64,000 nucleotides of DNA from Bariatricus massiliensis. Lineage in GTDB: Bacteria; Bacillota; Clostridia; Lachnospirales; Lachnospiraceae. The stretch spans positions 62,001 to 126,000 of the forward strand of contig NZ_LT574838.1 in assembly GCF_900086725.1 (NCBI RefSeq), given 5' to 3'. The notes below the pieces were generated by a model. The model had not been told where the DNA came from, ran no database searches, and worked only from the letters and a program-made list of their open reading frames with translations. This document shows positions 16,791-23,351 of the stretch, piece after piece (positions within the stretch are counted from its first letter, which is position 1; the number at the start of each line of letters is the position of its first letter). Made by a program: the position numbers and the translations under genes.

Positions 16791-16967
16791 TTATTTATAG
16801 TTCTTTTCTTCTGCTACATATTTTGTAACGATATTAGACAGCACATGAATAAATTTCTGGTAACTCTGCTGTTGTTCTATATCTGTTACACTTCCTGCCG
16901 GAATATTTATCTCCACACCATTTTCTGTGGTGTATGTCTTATATTCTGTATGCAATTCTTGTTTCAA
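16791..16967 (-). CDS. Small element protein between initiator and recombinase
   Basis: A 58-residue protein of unknown function. The best start is TTG 16967: it overlaps the stop of the initiator gene as TTGA, and AAGGGGGAAC lies directly upstream, so translation is probably coupled. The longer in-frame ATG 17033 would overlap 70 bases of the initiator. The sequence contains ENGVEINIPAGSVTDIEQQQ and a helical end (FIHVLSNIVTKYVAEE). No cysteines, no membrane segment. Confidence 0.65.
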   Translation of the reverse strand: MKQELHTEYKTYTTENGVEINIPAGSVTDIEQQQSYQKFIHVLSNIVTKYVAEEKNYK

Positions 16968-18031
16968 TAAGTTCCCCCTTTCCTTGTATCGTCTTTTACA
17001 TACGGTATCAAATCTTCTCTGTCTACCCTGCATAAATGCCCTATCATTTTGTTTCCAAATGACGGGCTATAACTTACGTCAGCCAACATTTCTCCTACAC
17101 TTTCAAGACCGCCTAAAGCCTGATGTGTTTCCAGAAAACAGAAGCCCTTTACCGCTGACAATACACCACCTTCTTTGAGCCACCTCTGGGTTTCCAGAAG
17201 GGTGTTATGGGGGCTGTCTATATGTAATTGTAAAGGTTCAACTGCTCCTAGAAAACGTTCCCAGAACTGACACGTTTTCCATCGGCTTTTATTGCTTTGA
17301 TTTTTGTCTGGTACAATAAATCTTAAATTTCCTGCCAAAAGGTCAAAAGCGAGTTTTCCTAAATCAAGCGGATTCTCCTTGAACAAGACAGCAAACGCAT
17401 GAGCCTTTTCATCACGCAACTGTAACTCTGTTCGTTTCCAGCTCCCTATCTCTTCATATGACTTCTGATACTTCATGCTCACTTCTTTATCTTTGTCATA
17501 GAAGCGGTAGGACAGATTAGATTTCCCTACACCGATATATACCGTTTTGGCAGTTTCCTTCTCTGTGAAACTGCTTTCTACAAAACGATAGCTGTTGCTG
17601 TTGCCGATAAATTCCTCTTTTTCACATTTCCGTTTAATCTGTTCTGGCGTAAAATATGGCACTTCATTTCTATCATCTATGGCAATATCTATTCTTGTCA
17701 AATGAAACTCACTGCCAAACCATTTCTCACATTTCCAGAATAAATCTCCGAACGTATGTCCATGCATATCCAGTATACGGAAAATCTCGTCACATCCCAT
17801 ACCAGTCAATACCAGATAGCTCCCAAGTCCTGTCGGATTCTTTTCCGTTATTTTTGAATCCCCGAATACTTGAATACTGCCTGCCCGGTATACGCTCTGA
17901 TATGGCTTGTGTTTGATTTTTCCTACGCCCTTTAGGAATATGTCTGTAGGAAGTCCTAACACCTTTTTAATGACCTCTTCTGCCATTGCAGAATCAAATA
18001 CAATGCTGATGTAATCAATCTTGATACTCAC
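16964..18031 (-). CDS. Replication initiation factor / MobT-like relaxase (Rep_trans family)
   Basis: A HUH-independent rolling-circle initiator type that nicks an origin, used by Gram-positive plasmids and, as MobT, by integrative elements such as Tn916 and ICESt3. 355 residues, starting at GTG 18031. Key sequence: an N-terminal VGKIKHKPYQSVYRAG part, RIDIAIDDR (about 115-123, metal-binding acidic residues) and YRFYDKDKE (about 174-182, catalytic Tyr candidate), both standard Rep_trans signatures. No N-terminal HTH domain. It lies just downstream of a cluster of stem-loops (18141-18250), a natural candidate for its nick site. Suggests that the element is mobilised, or replicates transiently when excised. 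Confidence 0.82.
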   Translation of the reverse strand: MSIKIDYISIVFDSAMAEEVIKKVLGLPTDIFLKGVGKIKHKPYQSVYRAGSIQVFGDSKITEKNPTGLGSYLVLTGMGCDEIFRILDMHGHTFGDLFWKCEKWFGSEFHLTRIDIAIDDRNEVPYFTPEQIKRKCEKEEFIGNSNSYRFVESSFTEKETAKTVYIGVGKSNLSYRFYDKDKEVSMKYQKSYEEIGSWKRTELQLRDEKAHAFAVLFKENPLDLGKLAFDLLAGNLRFIVPDKNQSNKSRWKTCQFWERFLGAVEPLQLHIDSPHNTLLETQRWLKEGGVLSAVKGFCFLETHQALGGLESVGEMLADVSYSPSFGNKMIGHLCRVDREDLIPYVKDDTRKGGTY

Positions 18032-18450
18032 ATTGTTACGCTTTGCGATTTCTTATCCTCTCCTCTCTGATATACTCTGTTTCAGTACATCATTAAAATC
18101 TCTACAAACGTTGATTCCTGGCTATTTTTGAATTATCAATCCTGTATGTACAGGGCGGTGTTACTTATGCGCCCTGTGGGAACGCCTTCGGCGTTCCTTC
18201 CTGCCCTTTCTCCGCTTTTCGCCTTCGGCACAGCGTAGAAAGGCAGGAACTTAGTTTCCCCATCCCGAAAGGACAAATAATGCTTTCAGAACTAAAACTT
18301 TCATGTTATAATGCTTTTGTAAGCAGATAATTAATGCCATTGAACTTAATCAATCATTCTGATATGATAATAATACTATCACACTTATTTGTCAATACAT
18401 TTTATAGATATTTTATATTATTTAAGCCTTATAGGCTGAAAGGAGTGCTT
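18032..18450. other. Divergent intergenic region of the element, hairpin rich
   Basis: A 419-base non-coding stretch between the initiator (-) and the XRE gene (+). Stem-loops fill 18141-18250; the remainder is AT-rich and contains a TATAAT (about 18303-18308) reading to the plus strand. The open frame from 18334 is not used as a start because AAGGAG lies only before ATG 18451. Confidence 0.6.
18141..18250. other. Candidate oriT / double-strand origin (clustered stem-loops)
   Basis: Four hairpins in 110 bases: CCTGTA-TG-TACAGG (18141-18154), CAGGGCG...CGCCCTG (18151-18176), GGAACGCC-TTC-GGCGTTCC (18179-18197), and a long outer stem TTCCTGCCCTTTCT...AGAAAGGCAGGAA (about 18196-18250) enclosing CGCCTTCGGC-type repeats. 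Location next to a Rep_trans initiator supports an origin role; no nick site can be assigned by eye. Confidence 0.55.
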
Positions 18451-19059
18451 ATGGATTACAAATGGTTAGGTCACAACATACAAGTTATTCGGAAATTGAA
18501 GGGATTGACACAGCAGGAACTCTCCGAGCAAATCGGAATTAATCTGCAAAGCCTTTCTAAGATTGAAAGAGGTATCAACTATCCCACCTTTGACACACTG
18601 CAAAAACTGGCAGAAATACTGGACGTCACACCTAATGAACTGCTTGCTGGAGAGTTAAAAAGTACATCCCACATAGAAGCCAACATTTTAGAATTTCTGA
18701 AACGTGAAGAGAAACTGAATGTTGAACTTGCACACGGTCAGTATGATAATCCACTGGACGAGGACGAATGGATCGAGTATGAGTTGCAGAAACTTCGGGA
18801 ATACATTACAGATTACATCCATTCTGATAAACGGAATGCTTCTGACCTTTATCCTCTGAAAAAGCTAATACAAGGGCAGAAATTGCAAAAACTGATTGAC
18901 AGGTATGACGATTACTATTCCTTTGACCTTTTTGGAGAAACCATTGAAGGACACAAACACGTCAATCCTTATGTTCCAGAAACAATAAAGAGTATGACTG
19001 CTGATGAAGAAGGAAACATTTCATCTTCTCTTAAATTTCCTGATAATTTTGAGAATTGA
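18451..19059 (+). CDS. XRE-family transcriptional regulator with long C-terminal domain
   Basis: 202 residues from ATG 18451 (AAGGAG upstream). An N-terminal Cro/CI helix-turn-helix (about 6-62; GLTQQELSEQIGINLQSLSK, IERGINYPTFDTLQKLAEIL) followed by about 135 residues rich in charged helices with no recognised domain. Divergent from the initiator/recombinase operon, so probably the element's control gene for excision or mobilisation (inference). Ends before a strong terminator. Confidence 0.82.
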   Translation: MDYKWLGHNIQVIRKLKGLTQQELSEQIGINLQSLSKIERGINYPTFDTLQKLAEILDVTPNELLAGELKSTSHIEANILEFLKREEKLNVELAHGQYDNPLDEDEWIEYELQKLREYITDYIHSDKRNASDLYPLKKLIQGQKLQKLIDRYDDYYSFDLFGETIEGHKHVNPYVPETIKSMTADEEGNISSSLKFPDNFEN

Positions 19060-19093
19060 CCTTTATCCTCTTTACAGAAGATACAAGAAAGCA

Positions 19094-19152
19094 AAAAGCC
19101 TTGTCAAGAATGCTCCGCACCGTTTACACGGCAGGTTCTTGACAAGGCTTTT
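19094..19152. terminator. Bidirectional terminator with 17-bp stem
   Basis: AAAAGCCTTGTCAAGAA and TTCTTGACAAGGCTTTT, perfect arms around a 25-base loop that contains a smaller CCGT/ACGG hairpin. Placed between convergent genes. Confidence 0.85.
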
Positions 19153-19227
19153 CCCTTTCTTGTGCAGGGTAATCAAGAGGATAAGGAGAATCTTTGCAAC
19201 GTTGTTTGCCAATTCCTTACGAAAAAA

Positions 19228-19851
19228 TTATTCCTTCGTCAACTCAAACTGCTTTAGAATCTCATATGCGTCTAACATTCCTGCCATATATGTATTCACA
19301 TGGTAGTCAAATTCTGCTTCATCTTTTCTTGCAATTAGAGTATCTACAATATCTCTCTGTTCTTCTGACAGTTCCAGTTCATCAACTGCTTTGAGTGCTT
19401 CTTTTTCTTCTTTGAACCGTTTTTGATATTCTGTGTCATTTTCTAGTAATTCATTTAAAGTGCGATTCTTCATACTGTCTGCTGCTAACTTTAACAATTC
19501 CTTTACTTCACTCATTTTTCTCTCTCCTGATTTCATATTGTGATGAAAGACAACTCTTCTATTTCCATTACTTGTGTTTTGTGCCATATCTTCCATAAGC
19601 ATAATACCGACTTGCAGTCCTATCTCGGTATAGACACTGGCGGCTTCGCTTGTCATGGCATTTTCCAGGTTTAACAACTCAAACTGCTTTTCCTTTTCAC
19701 ACTGCAACGCTAATTTTTCAAATTCGTCATAGGTATCATCTAGTCTTGTTTCGTAATCCCTGTTGTCTTCGTCTGGCGCAAGCCCAAAGAGCAGATAATC
19801 AGCCACACCCCTTATGGTGGCACGTTTGAATATTTCTTCCGTGAACTTCAT
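19228..19851 (-). CDS. Unknown element protein
   Basis: 207 residues, no family recognised. ATG 19851 has AAGGGGGA upstream. Composition is acidic and helical (DETRLDDTYDEFEKLALQ-like, EEKEALKAVDELELSEEQRD), with no membrane segment or signal peptide and one Cys. The N-terminus (ATIRGVADYLLFG) looks globular. Transcribed divergently from the XRE pair across a shared inverted-repeat region (19880-19928), so it may be under their control. Confidence 0.6.
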   Translation of the reverse strand: MKFTEEIFKRATIRGVADYLLFGLAPDEDNRDYETRLDDTYDEFEKLALQCEKEKQFELLNLENAMTSEAASVYTEIGLQVGIMLMEDMAQNTSNGNRRVVFHHNMKSGERKMSEVKELLKLAADSMKNRTLNELLENDTEYQKRFKEEKEALKAVDELELSEEQRDIVDTLIARKDEAEFDYHVNTYMAGMLDAYEILKQFELTKE

Positions 19852-19879
19852 TCTGTCCCCCTTTTCATTAATGGTATGC

Positions 19880-19928
19880 GGTTAATTTATCACACTTTAT
19901 TTCCTTTGTCAACCGTGTGCCATTAACC
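19880..19928. promoter_or_regulatory. Operator-like inverted repeat between divergent element genes
   Basis: GGTTAATTTATCACAC (19880-19895) faces GTGTGCCATTAACC (19915-19928). The right half recurs before the second XRE gene as GTGTGACATTAACC (20270-20283). Likely binding sites for one of the small XRE proteins. Confidence 0.55.
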
Positions 19929-19991
19929 TTTGCTTTTAAATACTCCTATACTCGTATTAACCGTACAAAGTTAAGAGGGGAAGGAATTACT

Positions 19992-20234
19992 ATGACATAT
20001 TCAGACGCAGTTATCAAACGCTTAACGGAATTATGTGAAGAAAGAGAAATTACAGTCAACAGGCTTGCCACTCTGTCAGGAATTACACAGTCTACTGTAG
20101 ATAATCTGATGAAGGGCAAGACAAAGAATCCTAAATTGAAAACACTTCATAAATTAGCTGTGGGATTGGATATGACTGTTTCTGAACTGCTTGATTTTCC
20201 AGAAATGAATGAGACTGCTTTTGAGGATGAATAA
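19992..20234 (+). CDS. Small XRE-family regulator, copy 1
   Basis: 80 residues: almost only a helix-turn-helix. ATG 19992 with GGGGAAGGAA upstream; the open frame from 19917 extends through the operator. MTYSDAVIKRLTELCEEREI, then LATLSGITQSTVDNLMKGKT as the recognition region and TLHKLAVGLDMTVSELLDF. About 81% identical to the next gene (65 of 80 by eye), so a tandem duplicate. A probable repressor or Cro-like switch of the element. Confidence 0.85.
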   Translation: MTYSDAVIKRLTELCEEREITVNRLATLSGITQSTVDNLMKGKTKNPKLKTLHKLAVGLDMTVSELLDFPEMNETAFEDE

Positions 20235-20269
20235 TAACCGCAGAACATTAAAATATGTGTGTTTTAACG

Positions 20270-20283
20270 GTGTGACATTAACC
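20270..20283. promoter_or_regulatory. Repeated half-operator before XRE copy 2
   Basis: GTGTGACATTAACC, one mismatch from 19915-19928, followed by the same CTTTG. Shows that the duplicated unit includes the control region. Confidence 0.5.
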
Positions 20284-20342
20284 TTTGTTTTTGTTTGATT
20301 CTATACTTTGAATAGTTTCGTTGACCTTATAGGAGAATCCTT

Positions 20343-20585
20343 ATGACTTATTCAGATGTTATCATTTTAAGGCTTACACAACTGTGTGAGGAAAGAAAAA
20401 TCACAATCAATAAACTGGCTACCTTATCCGGCATTACGCAGTCTACCGTAGAAAATATCATGTCTGGAAAGACAAAAAATCCCAAACTGAAAACCTTGCA
20501 TAAACTGGCTCTCGGTTTGGGAATGACTGTTTCTGAATTATTGGATTTTGCAGAGATGAATGATACTATATTTGAGGATGAATAA
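20343..20585 (+). CDS. Small XRE-family regulator, copy 2
   Basis: 80 residues, same length as copy 1, with all 15 differences scattered and many conservative (A/V, V/I, R/K, D/E, L/I). AGGAGAATCCTT precedes ATG 20343. The recognition-helix segment differs at three positions (VDNLMKG versus VENIMSG), so the two may have diverged in DNA preference. Duplicated with its upstream region. Confidence 0.85.
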   Translation: MTYSDVIILRLTQLCEERKITINKLATLSGITQSTVENIMSGKTKNPKLKTLHKLALGLGMTVSELLDFAEMNDTIFEDE

Positions 20586-20671
20586 ATCAAGTCTATTGCT
20601 TCCTTTGAACAATACCTTATAAATACAAAATTATTGCGAATATTTATGTTTACACCTTCTACATCATAAGC

Positions 20672-21265
20672 TTATTTATGATTGTTATGGTAATTAATTC
20701 TGTTCTTTTTTTCATCCTTATAAATATCTTTCTTCCAATATTTTTTTAATCTTCCTTTCATCATTTTACGTTTTATTTCACTGATTTCCTCACTAAATGT
20801 TGCTACCATATCTATTAATTCGTTTACTTTAGGCATAAATTCTAAATAATAACTCCTGTCATCATTTATAATGTCTTTTTTAGAAAAACTATCAATAAAC
20901 TCTTTACTCCTTATCAATAGATTTTCATAAAAATCTAACATTGGACTGAGTTCTATTTCATAAACATTCACCATAATATTTAACTCATGTAAAGCAGTGC
21001 CCATGGCCACTTCAATTTCTTTTTGTTCATATGTTTCCTCTCGAAACTCATTAGCATTTAAAAAAGCAAGTACCGCTTGTAAGGCTCTCATATAGTCTTG
21101 CAAAAGAGGTGTCACTGCTTTACTCATTTCGTTTACATTATTAAGCCTAAGTTTTGAAACCTCATATTTTTTATTAACGAAAAGTGTAACTATACCTCCA
21201 AATGCAGTCCCTATTAGAGTGGTTAAAAGTGTTATTATTAGATTATATATACTTATTTCTTCCAT
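20672..21265 (-). CDS. Unknown membrane-anchored coiled-coil protein (element cargo)
   Basis: 197 residues. One N-terminal membrane segment (about 8-29, IITLLTTLIGTAFGGIVTLF) then a long charged helical cytoplasmic region and a basic tail (MKGRLKKYWKKDIYKDEKKN). Notably AT-rich compared with rlmD. ATG 21265 lies 23 bases inside the end of rlmD, with GGAG upstream, so it is probably transcribed and translated from the host rlmD operon. No known family; the layout (membrane anchor plus cytoplasmic coil) is shared by some phage-exclusion and toxin-like proteins, but this is not evidence of such a role. Confidence 0.6.
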   Translation of the reverse strand: MEEISIYNLIITLLTTLIGTAFGGIVTLFVNKKYEVSKLRLNNVNEMSKAVTPLLQDYMRALQAVLAFLNANEFREETYEQKEIEVAMGTALHELNIMVNVYEIELSPMLDFYENLLIRSKEFIDSFSKKDIINDDRSYYLEFMPKVNELIDMVATFSEEISEIKRKMMKGRLKKYWKKDIYKDEKKNRINYHNNHK

Positions 21266-22904
21266 TTTCAGATTGCTCCATTACTCCAAAATATTTTAAT
21301 GCTTCCTCTATCGCCGTTACCTTCACCTCTGGACACCTCGGATATTCTTTCTTCGGTACATCCACCTTATTCGGTGCTTCATGCATAGGCAACCCATGTT
21401 TCCTCTTTACTTCCGCAATATACTTCGTATGCACATTCAGACCATACTTCTCTTTCACATACTCCTTAATCTTCTGATATGTCGCTTTCTCCGTCACATC
21501 TTCCCTATCCACAGTCATTTCAATATCTATTCTTTCCACATCCTTTTTACGGGTTAAGAGCGCAACCGTCTCTACATGAACCGTAGCTGGAAATAAATCC
21601 ACACAGCTCGCTTTCTCCACCTGATACCCTCTCCCCTGCAGCAATTCCAAATCCCGCGCCAGACTAGTGGGCTTACAGGCAATGTAGACCAGCTTTTCCA
21701 CACCGAATCCGATAATCTTCTCCAGAGCCTTGGGATGCACGCCATCCCGCGGCGGGTCAATCACAATCAAATCCGGTACTTCACCGAGGTCGTCGATTAC
21801 CTTCAGCACATCCCCTGCCCAGAATGTACAATTGTCCAGCCCGTTAAGTCTTGCATTTTCTTTGGCGGCCTCCACGGCCTCCTCCACAATTTCCACACCG
21901 ACTACGCGCTTTGCGACCGGCGCCAGTATCTGCGCAATCGTCCCCGTTCCGCTATACAAGTCAAAGACAACCTTATCCTTCGTATCCCCGATATAATCTC
22001 TCGCCGTTTCATAGAGTACTTCGGCTCCAAGAGAATTCGTCTGGAAGAAGGAGAAGGGGGTAATCTTAAACTTCAGTCCCAATAATTCTTCAAAGAAATA
22101 GTCCTGCCCATAGAGTATTTCTGTTCCTTCGTCCTTCACCACATCCGCCAAACTGTCATTCTTCGTATGCAGAATACCGGCAATCTTTCCGTCAAGAGGC
22201 AATGCAAGCATCCGCTTTACCCATTCGCCTCCGTCCAGAGCTGACTCCGTCGTCGTTACCATATCAATCAAAATCTCACCTGTCTTCACAGCCTTCCGCA
22301 CAAGCAGATGACGGAAAAAACCGGTATGCCGCATGCGGTGGTAATAGGGCAGTCCGGTCTCCTGAGCGAACGCCAAAGTTTCCACCAGTATCCGGCGAAA
22401 ATCTTCATCCACGATACGGCAGCTATTTACATTTACAATATCGTAAAAGCTCCCTCTCTTGTGCATACCGAGAGAAAGGGGGCCATCCTTATATTCATCT
22501 CCAAAGGTGAATTCCATCTTGTTCCGGTATTGCTCTTTCCGGGGGCTTGCTTTGATTCCGTCGAATTGATACTCTCCATTTACGGCGGCATCCATCAGTT
22601 CCTTGACTTGTTTTTCTTTGAGCTTCAGCTGCTCCTCATAGGGCAGGCTCTGGTACGAGCAGCCGCCGCAGGAACCGAAATGAGGACATTCCGGCTCTAT
22701 CTCCAGCGGTGACGGCTCCAGCATTTCCAATATCCTTCCCTCCGCTTTTCCTTTTCTAAGCTTGTTCACGGAAAATCTCACCCGCTGCCCCGGCACCCCA
22801 TTCTTCACCGTGACCTCGCGCTCTTCTTCCTTTAAAAAGATTCTCCCTTTATTTGGAAAATCCACCCGCTCTATCGTTCCTTCAAATACTTGTCCTTTTT
22901 TCAT
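21243..22904 (-). CDS. rlmD: 23S rRNA (uracil-C5)-methyltransferase RlmD/RumA with element-derived C-terminus
   Basis: Methylates a uracil of 23S rRNA using SAM. 553 residues, about 100 more than usual. TRAM domain (1-60); iron-sulfur ligands Cys73, Cys79, Cys82 and Cys162; SAM site FDLYSGTGT (314-322); VIDPPRDGV (381-389); catalytic Cys410 in YIACKPTSLARDL (ACKP in place of the common SCNP). The normal protein ends near HVETVALL (443-450). Residues 451-553 (VERIDIEMTVDRED, ATYQKIKEYVKEKYG, YIAEVKRKHGLP, YPRCPEVK) are an extra helical domain beginning exactly at the right att of the inserted element. The catalytic part is untouched, so the enzyme is likely active; the tail may be neutral or restore the reading-frame end. 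Confidence 0.93.
   Translation of the reverse strand: MKKGQVFEGTIERVDFPNKGRIFLKEEEREVTVKNGVPGQRVRFSVNKLRKGKAEGRILEMLEPSPLEIEPECPHFGSCGGCSYQSLPYEEQLKLKEKQVKELMDAAVNGEYQFDGIKASPRKEQYRNKMEFTFGDEYKDGPLSLGMHKRGSFYDIVNVNSCRIVDEDFRRILVETLAFAQETGLPYYHRMRHTGFFRHLLVRKAVKTGEILIDMVTTTESALDGGEWVKRMLALPLDGKIAGILHTKNDSLADVVKDEGTEILYGQDYFFEELLGLKFKITPFSFFQTNSLGAEVLYETARDYIGDTKDKVVFDLYSGTGTIAQILAPVAKRVVGVEIVEEAVEAAKENARLNGLDNCTFWAGDVLKVIDDLGEVPDLIVIDPPRDGVHPKALEKIIGFGVEKLVYIACKPTSLARDLELLQGRGYQVEKASCVDLFPATVHVETVALLTRKKDVERIDIEMTVDREDVTEKATYQKIKEYVKEKYGLNVHTKYIAEVKRKHGLPMHEAPNKVDVPKKEYPRCPEVKVTAIEEALKYFGVMEQSENGRNKYI
21555..21578 (-). other. Right att junction inside rlmD
   Basis: The minus strand reads CATGTAGAGACGGTTGCG, encoding HVETVALL (RlmD residues 443-450). 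GAGAC at 21568-21572 is shared with the left junction. Upstream (higher coordinate) is normal rlmD; downstream is element sequence. Confidence 0.65.
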
Positions 22905-22977
22905 ATATCCCTCACACGAAAGAGGACAGGAATCATCTCGGTTCCTGTCCTTCCTGAAATTTGCTGTTCATTGTTTC

Positions 22978-23223
22978 CTACTGTACTTCGTCTTCTCCAC
23001 TAAAGAAGTCTTCATTGAAATCATCATCAAAATCTTCTTCAAAGTCTTCCAGATAATCCGGTGTAAAGAAGCAGTATACCGCATAAGCGATTGCAGCTAC
23101 GGCGGCTACCGCACCAACGATGGCGAGAACCCAAAGTACGGTATTCTTAGCCTTATCTTCCTCTTTTTTATGCATCATATCATTAAATTTTGTTGTTGCA
23201 AGCATCTCTTCTAATCTGCTCAT
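22978..23223 (-). CDS. Small membrane protein with acidic tail
   Basis: 81 residues. ATG 23223 is preferred because AAGGACG lies ten bases upstream; the in-frame GTG 23232 sits too close to it. A charged N-terminus (SRLEEMLATTKFNDMMHKKEE), one strong membrane helix (about 29-53, VLWVLAIVGAVAAVAAIAYAVY), then a very acidic tail (DYLEDFEEDFDDDFNEDFF). The short spacing to rlmD suggests co-transcription. Conserved-looking but with no assigned function. Confidence 0.65.
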   Translation of the reverse strand: MSRLEEMLATTKFNDMMHKKEEDKAKNTVLWVLAIVGAVAAVAAIAYAVYCFFTPDYLEDFEEDFDDDFNEDFFSGEDEVQ

Positions 23224-23351
23224 ATCTTCCACGTCCTTTCTGATGTATTGTAAGGTACTGCCTTACTGCGTATTGTACGCTCATCACTATGAAAATATTA
23301 TAACATTACCCTATATAAATTTCTACCAAATTATCACATTTTTACGAAATG

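Larger units (their letters stand above)
15064..21572. mobile_element. 6.5-kb integrative (probably mobilizable) element inserted in rlmD
   Basis: Bounded by two related att-like sequences that both encode HVETVALL. Contents from left to right: large serine recombinase, 58-aa protein, Rep_trans/MobT-like initiator, hairpin-rich origin-like region, XRE regulator (+), unknown protein, two XRE paralogues (+), membrane protein, and the tail that now completes rlmD. There are no type IV secretion genes, so it would have to be mobilised by another element. The rum/rlmD gene is a known integration site for serine-recombinase elements in Firmicutes. Exact ends need comparison with an empty site. Confidence 0.75.

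Noticed and set aside
16967..17033. Upstream ATG start for the small element gene
   Set aside because: It would overlap the initiator by about 70 bases with no ribosome site; TTG 16967 has one and is coupled to the stop.
18141..18250. CRISPR-like or simple terminator reading of the hairpin cluster
   Set aside because: No regularly spaced direct repeats, and no T-runs after the stems; an origin role fits the context better.
18334..18450. Earlier start of the first XRE regulator
   Set aside because: The extra 39 residues come from AT-rich promoter DNA; AAGGAG lies just before ATG 18451.
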